NCBI RefSeq assembly: GCF_041081105.1
Contig: NZ_CP163528.1
Span: 3,410,001 to 3,474,000 of the forward strand
Length of the DNA stretch: 64,000 bases
From: Promicromonospora sp. Populi
GTDB lineage: Bacteria > Actinomycetota > Actinomycetes > Actinomycetales > Cellulomonadaceae
Direction of reading: 5' to 3'
The notes beneath the pieces are model-generated. The model was not told the origin of the DNA and ran no database searches. It saw only the letters and a list, made by a program, of their open reading frames with translations. Numbering within the stretch: position 1 is the stretch's first letter; each line of letters opens with the position of its first letter. Shown here in pieces: positions 7,513 to 15,419 of the stretch. The translations under genes and the position numbers were made by a program.

Positions 7513-8649
7513 TCAGATCCAGCGCTTCCAGCGGAAGACGCCGAACAGGCCCACGCTCACGAACAGCATCGCGACCAGGGCCACCGGGTAGCCGTAGACC
7601 CAGTCGAGCTCCGGCATGACTTCGAAGTTCATGCCGTAGATCGTGCCGACGAGGGTCGGGGCGAACAGGATTGCCGCCCAGCCCGAGATCTTCTTGACTT
7701 CCTCGCCCTGCCGGATGCTGACCTCGGACAGGTGCTTCATCTCCTCGTTCTGCCGCTGCGCCGCGAGCGTGGCGGCGACGGTGAGGATGTCGCGCAGCGC
7801 AGCCCGGAAGACCTCGATGCGGTCGGCGGCCTCGGTGAGGTGGTCGGCGACGTCGCGCAGGTAGGCCTGCAGCTCCTGGTGCACGCCGTACTTGTCGGCG
7901 CCCTTGGCGAGCGAGGCGCAGAGGCTCTGCTCGGGCCGGACCGCGCGCTGGAAGTCGATGACCTCGCGGGAGAGCTCGTAGATGCGCCGCGACACGTCGG
8001 GGACGCCGCCCCACACGTCGGACTCGATCTCGTCGATGTCGTGGTCCAGCCCCGCGACCACCGGCGCGTACCCGTCCACGACGCTGTCGAGGATGGCGTA
8101 CAGGACGGCCTCGGGCCCGCGGGCGAGCATCTCGGGGTCCGACTCCAGCCGGCAGCGCACCGCGGCGAGGTCGGGCGAGGCGCCGTGCCGCACGGTCACC
8201 ACGAAGTCCGGGCCCACGAACACGTGCAGCTCGCCGAACTCGACCTCCTCGGCGTCGTCCAGGTAGCGCGCCGCGCGCAGCACCACGAACAGGGTGTCGC
8301 CGTACCGCTCGATCTTGGGCCGCTGGTGCGCCTGGATGGCGTCCTCGATCGCGAGCGGGTGCAGGTCGAACTCGCGCGCGAGCGACGTCAGCTCGGCCTC
8401 GTCCGGCCGCTCCAGCCCGATCCAGGCCATGCCGCCGGGCCGGGAGCGGAGCGCGCTGAACGTCTCGGCGAGGTTGTCGTAGCCGGCGGTGCGGACGCCG
8501 TCGTCGTAGATCGCGGCCGCGACCACCGACGAGCGGGGTTCCGGCGCGACGGTGCGCGGGGTGCTGTCAGGGACGACGCCGACGGCGCGCCGCTGACGCA
8601 GGGCGCCCAGCAGCGGACGGGAGGGGCGGGAGGGCAGGAACGTGGCCAT
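7513..8649 (-). CDS. corA: CorA-type magnesium/divalent cation channel
   Basis: A 378-aa inner-membrane Mg2+ channel. The long N-terminal cytosolic domain contains LHPLAIEDAIQAHQRPKIERYG and the C-terminus has the two helices with the selectivity motif YGMNFE (in TIYGMNFEVMPELD), ending FRWKRWI. GMN and the basic tail are diagnostic. ATG at 8649 is chosen because AGGAG lies six bases upstream. The leader between 8650 and about 8900 holds a 13-codon ORF with a perfect ribosome binding site and several hairpins, so expression is probably attenuated in response to Mg2+ or translation state (inference). Confidence 0.95.
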   Translation of the reverse strand: MATFLPSRPSRPLLGALRQRRAVGVVPDSTPRTVAPEPRSSVVAAAIYDDGVRTAGYDNLAETFSALRSRPGGMAWIGLERPDEAELTSLAREFDLHPLAIEDAIQAHQRPKIERYGDTLFVVLRAARYLDDAEEVEFGELHVFVGPDFVVTVRHGASPDLAAVRCRLESDPEMLARGPEAVLYAILDSVVDGYAPVVAGLDHDIDEIESDVWGGVPDVSRRIYELSREVIDFQRAVRPEQSLCASLAKGADKYGVHQELQAYLRDVADHLTEAADRIEVFRAALRDILTVAATLAAQRQNEEMKHLSEVSIRQGEEVKKISGWAAILFAPTLVGTIYGMNFEVMPELDWVYGYPVALVAMLFVSVGLFGVFRWKRWI

Positions 8650-8730
8650 GGGGAACTCCTGGGGTCGAGCGCAGGAAACGGACTGCGAACGCACCGCAAC
8701 GCCGGACGGCCGTACTACCGGTGGACCTCA

Positions 8731-8785
8731 CGCCCAGAAAGTGGGCGGAGCGCACCGGTGCGCGAGAGCCCGCTGGGACGCGGGC
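8731..8785 (-). promoter_or_regulatory. Hairpin series in the corA leader
   Basis: In transcript order: GCCCGC-GTCCCA-GCGGGC (8785-8768), the 14-nt palindrome GCGCACCGGTGCGC (8763-8750) and CGCCCA-CTTTC-TGGGCG (8747-8731). They lie between the leader-peptide stop codon and the corA ribosome binding site, where alternative pairing could control read-through or corA translation. Confidence 0.55.
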
Positions 8786-8799
8786 CGGGAACCGTCAGC

Positions 8800-8841
8800 T
8801 CAGCTGCGGTTCGGACTACTCGGAGGCTCGCTACGTGTCAT
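8800..8841 (-). CDS. corA leader peptide MTRSEPPSSPNRS
   Basis: A 13-codon ORF ending in TGA, preceded by AAGGAGGTGG (8857-8848), one of the strongest Shine-Dalgarno sequences in the window, seven bases before the ATG. It is on the corA strand about 150 nt upstream of the corA start. The peptide contains EPP and SP. The E. coli/Salmonella mgtA leader peptide MgtL is likewise short and Pro/acidic-rich, and its poor elongation at low Mg2+ raises transporter expression. A similar role here is inferred; the peptide itself is unlikely to have another function. Confidence 0.65.
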   Translation of the reverse strand: MTRSEPPSSPNRS

Positions 8842-8905
8842 GCGCGCCACCTCCTTAAGGTCCAGGCGGCGGATCGCCGCACCGTCTCGTTCTCGACAGT
8901 GGCCC

Positions 8906-8935
8906 AGTCTAGCCATGCCCGCGCGTGGAATCGAA
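8906..8935 (-). promoter_or_regulatory. Candidate corA promoter
   Basis: On the minus strand TTCGAT (8935-8930) is followed after 18 bp by TAGACT (8911-8906), which fits -35 and -10 elements. Transcription would begin near 8899, giving a leader of about 250 nt that includes the hairpin GCGGC-GATCC-GCCGC (8880-8866), the leader peptide and the downstream hairpins. Confidence 0.4.
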
Positions 8936-8964
8936 CCCCTTCGAGAGCAGGATCACAGAACTCG

Positions 8965-9843
8965 TCACCAGGCGTCGTGGGCCCGGTGGTGCACCCCGGG
9001 CGGGGTGTGGAACTCCCGCGGCGTCGGCGACAGGTAGGCCCGCGCGAACTCCAGCGAGGCGGCCAGGTCGTCGTGGCGCTCGGCGGCCGTGCGCGCCGCA
9101 CGGGTCGAGATCTCCACGCAGACGTCGCCGCTCCACTTGCGCGCGACCAGCTCCTGCAGCACCTTCTCGGCCTGCATGCTGCCGCGGCCGGGCACCAGGT
9201 GCTCGTCCCGGGGGCCGTGGTTGCCGTCCGCGAGGTGCACGTGCCGCAGGCGGTCGCCGAAGACACCCAGCAGCATGAGCGCGTCCTGCTGCGCCACGCT
9301 CGCGTGCGACAGGTCGAGGGTCACGGCGTCGTAGTCGTGCTCGGCGGGGTCCCAGCCGGGCAGGTAGGCCTGGAACTCACGCTTGCCACCGCGCCACGGG
9401 TACATGTTCTCGACGGCGATCGTGATGCCCGTCTTCTCGCTCAGCGCGCGCACCTGCTCCTGGAACTGCCGCGCGTACTTGTACTGCCAGCGGAACGGCG
9501 GGTGCACCACCACGGTCTCCGCCCCGAGCTCGAGGGCCATGTCCGCGGTCCGTTCGAGCTTCGCCATCGGCGACCGGCCCCAGACCCGCTGGCTCACCAG
9601 GAGCGTCGGTGCGTGCACCGATCGCACGGGCATGCCCGTGTCGGCGGCGAGCTTCGCCAGGGACCGGGGGTTCTGCGTGACCTCCTCGGACCAGATCATC
9701 ACCTCGACGCCGTCGTAGCCGAGCTCGGCCGCTGACTCGAAGGCCAGCGGCACACGTCGGGGGAACACCGACGCCGTCGAGAGCGTGACCTGCACGTCTG
9801 GTGCAGCGCTCTCCTGCGAGTCGGTCCGGATCGGTTCGGGCAT
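8965..9843 (-). CDS. Sugar phosphate isomerase/epimerase family (TIM barrel)
   Basis: A 292-aa protein of the xylose isomerase-like TIM-barrel superfamily (AP_endonuc_2). Supporting segments are LSTASVFPRRVPLAFESAAE at the N-terminus, ELGYDGVEVMIW, PVRSVHAPTLL, ETVVVHPPF, ITIAVENMYP, DLSHAS, HVHLADG and DVCVEIS, which match barrel strands with the metal-binding Glu, Asp and His positions. The exact substrate, possibly a sugar or inositol derivative, is unknown. ATG at 9843 is chosen because AAGGTGG lies about six bases upstream; a GTG at 9852 is less likely. The gene sits alone between ptsI and corA. Confidence 0.8.
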   Translation of the reverse strand: MPEPIRTDSQESAAPDVQVTLSTASVFPRRVPLAFESAAELGYDGVEVMIWSEEVTQNPRSLAKLAADTGMPVRSVHAPTLLVSQRVWGRSPMAKLERTADMALELGAETVVVHPPFRWQYKYARQFQEQVRALSEKTGITIAVENMYPWRGGKREFQAYLPGWDPAEHDYDAVTLDLSHASVAQQDALMLLGVFGDRLRHVHLADGNHGPRDEHLVPGRGSMQAEKVLQELVARKWSGDVCVEISTRAARTAAERHDDLAASLEFARAYLSPTPREFHTPPGVHHRAHDAW

Positions 9844-9901
9844 GCGGGCCACCTTAAAGCGACTACGTGACTGGAATGTGACCTGAGGGTTCAGATGAGG
9901 T

Positions 9902-11552
9902 TCAGGTGAGAAGACGTTCTCGGACGGCGTCGCGCGCCGCCTGCGCCGTCGGGAGGTCGAGAACCGCCCGGGCCAGCGCCGCGCACTCGTCGCGGGACAC
10001 CCCGGCCAGGGTGCTGGCTACGTCGGCCAGCGCACGGGGTGTCATAGACAGTGACGTTACGCCAAGCCCCACGAGGACGGGAGCGAGGAGGGGATCGGCC
10101 GCCGCCTCGCCGCACACACCCACCGGGACGCCGTGCAGCGCGCCGCCCTCGCACGCCAGGCGGACGAGCTGCAGGACGGCGGGCTGCCACGGGGTCGACA
10201 GGGCGGCCACACCGGCCAGGTCGCGGTCGGCCGCCATCGTGTACTGCGTGAGGTCGTTGGTGCCGAGGCTCGCGAACGACACCTCCGCCAGCACGTGCCG
10301 CGCCTGCAGCGCGGCGGCGGGGGTCTCGATCATCACGCCCGACTGCGCCAGGCCGTGGGCGGAGCACGCGGCGGCGAAGTCGCGGGCCTCGTCGACGGTG
10401 GCGACCATCGGCGCCATCACCCAGACCTCGGCCGTCTCCGCGGCGGCCGCCTGCGCTATCGCGTCCAGCTGGCGGTCCAGCACGTCGGGGTGCGCGACGG
10501 CGGTGCGCAGCCCCCGGACGCCGAGCGCCGGGTTGTCCTCGTGGTCCGGGGTGAGGAACCGCATCGGCTTGTCCGCGCCGGCGTCGAGCGTGCGGACCAC
10601 CACCCGGCCGCCCGGGAAATGGGACAGGACCGCCCGGTAGGCGGTCACCTGCTCCTCGATGCTGGGCTCCTCGCCGCGGCCCAGGAAGCAGAACTCGGTA
10701 CGGAACAGGCCCACGCCGCGCGCGCCCGCCGCGGCCGCCGCCTCTGCCGCCGCCGGGTCCGCGACGTTCGCGACGAGCTCCACCTCGACCCCGTCGCGGG
10801 TGACACCCCGGCCGTCGAAGGTGGCGGCGGTGATCCGGCGCCGGGCTCCCTCGACGTCGTCCGCGGACGGGGTGCGCAGGACGGTGCCGAGCGTGCCGTC
10901 CACCACGATCTCCTCGCCGTCGACGAGGTCGCCCGCACCGGGCAGGGCGACGACCGCCGGGATTCCGAGGGCGCGGGCCAGGATCGCCATGTGCGAGGTG
11001 GGGCCGCCACGCGCTGTCACGACCGCGGTGACCACTGCCGGGTCCAGCATGGCGGTGTCGGCCGGGGCTAGGTCGCTCGCGACCAGCACAAACGGGTGCC
11101 CCGGGTCGGGCACGCCCGGCGGGGCGGCGCCCGTGAGCGCGGCGACTATGCGGTCCCGCACGTCCCGCACGTCGCGGGCGCGCTCCGACATGGGCGGGCC
11201 GAGCGCCTCAAGCTGCAGGGCTACCGAGCCCGCCGCGTCCCACACGGCACGCTCCGGGGTGAGGCGGTCCTCCCGGACTCGGCGAGCTGCGCCGGCGGCG
11301 AGGGTCGGGTCGGCGGCCATGGCCGCCGTGACCGCCAGGACGTCGGCCGCGGTGCCCGCTGCGCGACTCGCGCGCTCCGCCAGGTCCGACTCGACCCGTG
11401 CGGCCGCCTCCTCGACGGCGCGGACGGCGTCGTCGGCCGAACCCGTCAGGCGACTGGTCCGCGGCTCCGGGACGCGGGCCGGGCATCCGGACCACTACGC
11501 CCACCGCCCGACCCGGGCTCGCCGGGACTCCCGTGAGCCTCTCGCTCGTCAT
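9902..11552 (-). pseudogene. ptsI: PTS enzyme I, apparent frameshift near the N-terminus
   Basis: Phosphoenolpyruvate-protein phosphotransferase, which passes phosphate from PEP to HPr. The C-terminal 470 residues are intact in one frame: the phospho-His site GGPTSHMAILARALGIP, the PEP-binding region GVGLFRTEFCFLGR and the late motif GVCGEAAADPLLAPVL. The true N-terminus MTSERLTGVPASPGRAVG lies in another frame starting at ATG 11552 with GGGGGGAAG upstream. The frames join if one base is removed in the GGG run at 11481-11483 (plus strand); then RMPARVPEPRTSRLTGSADD follows smoothly. The repaired length of about 549 aa is right for the family. Without repair the best start is ATG 11320, losing the HPr-contacting N-terminus. 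It is divergent from an EIIA gene. Confidence 0.85.
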
Positions 11553-11720
11553 CCGTGCGCTTCCCCCCAAGCTCTTCGTCGAGTGCGCTCGGAACGTTAC
11601 ACGCGAGCGCCCCGAGGGGCGAGACTCAGTTGCGGAGGCGGGGACGGGCCTGCCACGCCGGTCGGCGCGTCAGGCAAAGAAAAGCTCTCGGCACAGTCCG
11701 TGGTCTGACAAGATGACACC

Positions 11721-12218
11721 ATGGCTGAGGCCCTGATCGTCGGCTCCCCCGTCGCAGGACGGGTGGTCGCGATGCGCGACGTGCCCGATCCTGTCTTCGC
11801 CGAGAGCATCGTGGGACCGGGGCTCGCGATCGATCCCGACCCCGGGCTCGGTGGGCGCGTCGTCGCGCCGTGCGCGGGGGTGGTGGTGAAGCTGCACCCC
11901 CACGCGTTTGTGCTGTTGGCGCCGCCCGCGGAGGAACCGGAGCCGGGCGCGGCCCCCGGCGGCCGGGGAGTCCTCGTACATCTTGGCATCGACACCGTCC
12001 AGCTCAAGGGCGAGGGTTTCACGCTGCTGGTCGCCGAGGGGGACACGGTGGTGGCCGACCAGGACCTCATCGTCTGGTCCCCCACCGCGGTGTCCGACGG
12101 CGGCCGCTCGCCCCTGGTGCCCGTCGTCGCCCTGGACCTGGGGCCCCGCGGCCTCGACGAGCTGGTCCGGCCGGGCACGCGCGTCCAGGCAGGGGATCCC
12201 CTGTTCCGCCTGACGTGA
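11721..12218 (+). CDS. PTS glucose-family IIA component
   Basis: A 165-aa EIIA(Glc)-type phosphocarrier that accepts phosphate from HPr and hands it to an EIIB domain. Family features are PVAGRVVAMRDVPDPVFAE near the N-terminus, GPGLAIDP, the first conserved His in VVVKLHPHAF, and the phosphorylated His in VLVHLGIDTVQLKGEGF. It ends VQAGDPLFRLT, the usual family end. ATG at 11721 gives the normal length. It is divergent from ptsI across 168 bp, and no EIIB or EIIC lies in the window, so it may serve several permeases. Confidence 0.9.
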   Translation: MAEALIVGSPVAGRVVAMRDVPDPVFAESIVGPGLAIDPDPGLGGRVVAPCAGVVVKLHPHAFVLLAPPAEEPEPGAAPGGRGVLVHLGIDTVQLKGEGFTLLVAEGDTVVADQDLIVWSPTAVSDGGRSPLVPVVALDLGPRGLDELVRPGTRVQAGDPLFRLT

Positions 12219-12223
12219 CGCCC

Positions 12224-12229
12224 TAGGGT
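12224..12229 (+). promoter_or_regulatory. -10 hexamer TAGGGT, leaderless HAD mRNA
   Basis: TAGGGT ends seven bases upstream of the ATG at 12237, without a Shine-Dalgarno sequence. Confidence 0.5.
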
Positions 12230-12236
12230 CGTGGGC

Positions 12237-12881
12237 ATGGTGCGCACCGTGGTGTTCGACGTCGGAGAAACGCTGATCGACGAGTCCCGGATCTGGCTTC
12301 GCTGGGCCGAACGGCTCGGCGTCCCGCCGCTCACATTCCTCGGTGTGCTCGGCGGCTGCGCCGCGCTCGACCTGCCCCACCGGGATGCGTTCGAGATGGT
12401 CCGGCCAGGGCTGGACGTCGACGCCGAGATCGCGCGCTGGGCCCGGGACGACCCGGACGGCCTGCGGAACGGGTTCGACGCCGAGGATCTCTACCCCGAC
12501 GTCCGGCCTGCGTTGACCGCACTGCGCGAGGCCGGCTACGACGTCGTCATCGCCGGGAACCAGCCGCCGGAGGCGCGTGCCGCGCTGGAGGCGATGGACC
12601 TGCCCGCGAGCGCGATCCGCACCTCGGACGAGTGGGGTGTGGAAAAGCCCGAACCCGAGTTCTTCGCCAAGGTCGCCGAGCTGTCCGGGGTAGCGCCCGA
12701 GGAGATCGCCTACGTCGGTGACCGGCTGGACAACGACGTGCTCCCCGCGGCCGACGCCGGGATGCGGCCGATCCTGCTTCGCCGCGGGCCGTGGGGATAC
12801 CTGCACGCGCGTCGCCCCGAGGCGTCGCGCGCGACGGTGATCGGCTCGCTGACCGAGCTGCCCGAGGTGCTGTCGCGCTGA
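12237..12881 (+). CDS. HAD-superfamily hydrolase
   Basis: A 214-aa phosphatase-like protein. Motif I is present as VVFDVGETLID; note that the second Asp of the usual DxD is Gly-Glu (DVGET), a variant seen in several HAD hydrolases. Motif II lies near VVIAGNQPPEA, the motif III Lys in WGVEKPEPEFF and motif IV in IAYVGDRLDNDVLPA. This fits the haloacid dehalogenase-like phosphatases that act on small phosphorylated metabolites. The start follows a leaderless promoter signature. It is transcribed in the same direction as the EIIA gene, 18 bp downstream, but probably has its own promoter. Confidence 0.85.
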   Translation: MVRTVVFDVGETLIDESRIWLRWAERLGVPPLTFLGVLGGCAALDLPHRDAFEMVRPGLDVDAEIARWARDDPDGLRNGFDAEDLYPDVRPALTALREAGYDVVIAGNQPPEARAALEAMDLPASAIRTSDEWGVEKPEPEFFAKVAELSGVAPEEIAYVGDRLDNDVLPAADAGMRPILLRRGPWGYLHARRPEASRATVIGSLTELPEVLSR

Positions 12882-12925
12882 CCTGGCGCAGGCCGACGGG
12901 CGCTGGGCCCGCCGGCCCGGGTGCC

Positions 12926-14932
12926 TCAGCCGCGCAGCGGGAGCGTGAGTCCGGCGTCGCCGTCCGGCACCACCCGGACCGGGACGCCCCAGTCCTGCTG
13001 CGCCAGGTGGCAGGCCGGGAAGACGTCGGGGTCCGGCTCGCCGTTCGGCAGCAGCGGCACCTCGTCGCACGACGCAGCCTTGGCGGTCACGTGCAGTACG
13101 CCCTCGGTCACCTCGGGGTTGATCACCAGGTCCCGGAACAGGTCGGTGCCGCTCCCGGCGCCCGAGAGCAGCAGCTCGGGTGGTGTCGAGCTGACCTGGA
13201 GCGACGTCGACGGACCCCAGCGCTCGTCGAGCTTCTGGCCCGGGGCGGGCACAAACGGCACGTCCACCCGGAGCGCCCCGGCGCCGATGTCCGTGGCGGG
13301 GCGGGCCACCCGGTGCGCGCCGTCGTCGAGCACCTCGCCCGCGAGGCTCGCCGGGAGCGCCACCCGGGTAAGCCGGTGCGCCGCCGACTCCACCACCAGC
13401 AGGTGCACGGCGTCGCCGGCGACCTCGACGAGCACGTCCGATGGCTCGGCCAGGTCCTTCGCCAGGGTCGTCACCTCGCCGGACGCCGGGTCGTAGCGGC
13501 GCAGCGCGCCGTTGTAAGTGTCCGCGACAACGACGGAGCCGTCGGGCAGCGTGGCCACACCGAGCGGATGCTGCAGCAGCGCCTGGCCCGCGGGTCCGTC
13601 GCGGTGCCCGAAGTCGAACAGCCCCTGGCCGACGGCGGTCTCGATCGTCACGTCGGTCTCGTCCACGGGGACGACACGGCGCAGCGCAGAGGTCTCGGCG
13701 TCGGCGAGCCAGAACGAGCCATCGGGGGCTGGGGCGAGGCCCGACGGCTGTGCGAACCAGGCGCCCACACCGGGGCCGTCCTCCAGGCCCTCGTTCATCG
13801 TGCCCGCGAGCAGGCGCACAGCACCCGACCCGTCGAGGGCGCCCGGATCGAACGACCACAGCGTGTGGCTCCCCGCCATGGCGACGACGAACGCGCAGAG
13901 CTCGTCGGACCACGTCAGATCCCACGGGGAGCTCAGCCGAACCTGGCGAGCGAGATGGACCGCAGCCGGGTCGAACGCCTCGGCCGGCCCGCCGATGTCC
14001 GGACGATGCGCCGCACCCCGCGGAACGTCGGCCCCACCGACCCACTCCGCCCGCAGCACCACGTTCTCCTGGCCGCCCACCATGAACTGCTCGCCCGTGC
14101 CCGCGACCGTGAAGACGACCCCGTCGGACAGCCGCACGCCCCGCAGGGCGTGGTTGACCGTGTCGGCCACCACGGCGTCGTACCCCAGCGAGGCCCGGAG
14201 GTCCTCCGGCACCAGGCACAGGCCGTTCGGCTCGCTGAACCGCGCCTCGCCGGCGCCGCCGTCCAGCAGCCCGCGCTCGCCCGACCCGATGCGCCGCACG
14301 AGCGTCTTGCCGTCGGGCGCGAGCTCGGCGAGCGAGTGGTGCCCGGCGTCCGCGACCAGGAGGTTCCCGTTCGGCAGGGCGAGCACCTTCGCAGGGAAGC
14401 GCAGCGTGCCCGACGCCGGAGCCGGCGGCACGTACGGCCCGGACCCGCGGTGCAGCGTGCCCTTGGCCGCGTGCTCGGCGATCAGGTCGCCCACGAGCGC
14501 GGCGATCGCGGAGCCGTGCCCCTCGCCCGCCATCTGCGCCACGATGTAGCCCTCGGGGTCGATCACCACGAGCGTGGGCCACGCCCGCGCCGTGTACGCA
14601 CCCCAGGTGACGAGCTCCGGGTCGTCCAGTACGGCGTGCCGCACCTCGTACCGCTCGACGGCGGCGGCGAGCGCGTCCGGGTCGGCCTCGTGCTCGAACT
14701 TGGGCGAGTGCACGCCGATGATGACGAGCTCGTCGCGATGCTGCTCCTCGACCTCGCGCAGCTCGTCGAGGACGTGCAGGCAGTTGATGCAGCAGAAGGT
14801 CCAGAAGTCGAGGACGACTACCTTGCCACGCAGGTCGGCGAGGGTGACGTTGCGGCCACCGGTGTTCAGCCAGCCGCGCCCGACAAGCTCGGACGCGCGG
14901 ACCCGGGGCAGATTCTGGACCTGAGTGCTCAC
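12926..14932 (-). CDS. Thioredoxin-like/NHL-repeat protein (NHLRC2-type)
   Basis: A 668-aa protein with an N-terminal thioredoxin fold (about residues 1-150) and a C-terminal beta-propeller of NHL repeats. The redox site appears as FWTFCCINCLHV, and thioredoxin features such as VVVLDFWTF and WPTLVVIDPEG follow. Propeller blades are seen as FPAKVLALPNGNLLVADAGH, PNGLCLVP and HPLGVATLPDGSVVVADTYN. The architecture matches animal NHLRC2 and its bacterial relatives; function is unknown, perhaps surface or cytosolic redox. No signal peptide is evident. GTG at 14932 starts at the conserved segment and follows a small gene ending at 14943. Confidence 0.85.
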   Translation of the reverse strand: MSTQVQNLPRVRASELVGRGWLNTGGRNVTLADLRGKVVVLDFWTFCCINCLHVLDELREVEEQHRDELVIIGVHSPKFEHEADPDALAAAVERYEVRHAVLDDPELVTWGAYTARAWPTLVVIDPEGYIVAQMAGEGHGSAIAALVGDLIAEHAAKGTLHRGSGPYVPPAPASGTLRFPAKVLALPNGNLLVADAGHHSLAELAPDGKTLVRRIGSGERGLLDGGAGEARFSEPNGLCLVPEDLRASLGYDAVVADTVNHALRGVRLSDGVVFTVAGTGEQFMVGGQENVVLRAEWVGGADVPRGAAHRPDIGGPAEAFDPAAVHLARQVRLSSPWDLTWSDELCAFVVAMAGSHTLWSFDPGALDGSGAVRLLAGTMNEGLEDGPGVGAWFAQPSGLAPAPDGSFWLADAETSALRRVVPVDETDVTIETAVGQGLFDFGHRDGPAGQALLQHPLGVATLPDGSVVVADTYNGALRRYDPASGEVTTLAKDLAEPSDVLVEVAGDAVHLLVVESAAHRLTRVALPASLAGEVLDDGAHRVARPATDIGAGALRVDVPFVPAPGQKLDERWGPSTSLQVSSTPPELLLSGAGSGTDLFRDLVINPEVTEGVLHVTAKAASCDEVPLLPNGEPDPDVFPACHLAQQDWGVPVRVVPDGDAGLTLPLRG

Positions 14933-14942
14933 CGGCCCATTG

Positions 14943-15158
14943 TCACTCCTGGGGCGTGCTGCCCTTCGGGGCGTCCGGCTTGCGGGCACGCCACTGCTCG
15001 ACCAGGGCCTTGTCGGCCCGGCGGCGTGTGAGGTCGCTCTTGCTGGAGTGCACGGCCGCCCGGTGCGCGAGCAGAGCGGCACGGTCGCGCTCAAGAGCCC
15101 ACATCAGAGCCTGGCGCACGTCAGCGCGACTTACCCGTGCGCTCCGTGTCTCGTCCAT
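14943..15158 (-). CDS. Unknown 71-aa protein
   Basis: A small, very charged protein, MDETRSARVSRADVRQALM followed by WALERDRAALLAHRAAV, that looks largely helical. I know no family. It ends 11 bp before the start of the thioredoxin-NHL gene on the same strand, and AGGAGTGA at its end could be the downstream ribosome binding site, so it may be the first gene of that operon. An ATG at 15170 would add four residues. No competing gene exists on the other strand. Confidence 0.45.
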   Translation of the reverse strand: MDETRSARVSRADVRQALMWALERDRAALLAHRAAVHSSKSDLTRRRADKALVEQWRARKPDAPKGSTPQE

Positions 15159-15238
15159 CGTCCCGATCATTCTCGCCGTCTCAGTTCCACCGGCGCCCAG
15201 GTGCGGTCGCCGCCAACGATTCAGGAGGTCACCCGGGG

Positions 15239-15346
15239 ATGTTTTGTGACATCCCAGGTCTACCTGGCTTTCACCCGGTCATGATTGGGTGTAGCAGAGG
15301 AACGTACCGTGCAAACCCGGCGGCGGTATATCCGTCTATCGGATGA
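15239..15346 (+). CDS. Possible 35-aa small ORF upstream of the protease
   Basis: AGGAGGT lies nine bases before the ATG at 15239, and the frame continues for 35 codons, ending VYPSIG. The start codon is buried in the hairpin GGGATGT-N6-ACATCCC (15236-15255), followed by CCAGGT-CT-ACCTGG (15254-15267). It could be a leader peptide or an accidental ORF. The composition (two Cys, several Gly and Pro) suggests no known family. Confidence 0.3.
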   Translation: MFCDIPGLPGFHPVMIGCSRGTYRANPAAVYPSIG

Positions 15347-15419
15347 CTTTGTGGGACAGACCGGCGTGTCGCCACTTGGCGTGCCGCGCCGCGTGGGTGG
15401 GTGAAGAGAGGATCAGGGC

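Noticed and set aside
8925..8945. GGGGTTCGATTCC on the minus strand, like a tRNA T-arm
   Set aside because: No acceptor, D-arm or anticodon stem can be drawn, and the T-stem does not pair. The match to the tRNA-Gly T-arm is in opposite orientation, so it is not an att site either.
12791..15031. Plus-strand frame of 746 codons over the thioredoxin-NHL gene
   Set aside because: Antisense shadow; the minus strand encodes recognisable CCINC and NHL motifs.
15171..15300. Known riboswitch upstream of the protease
   Set aside because: Several hairpins exist, but I could not match the conserved sequence of any riboswitch class I know.
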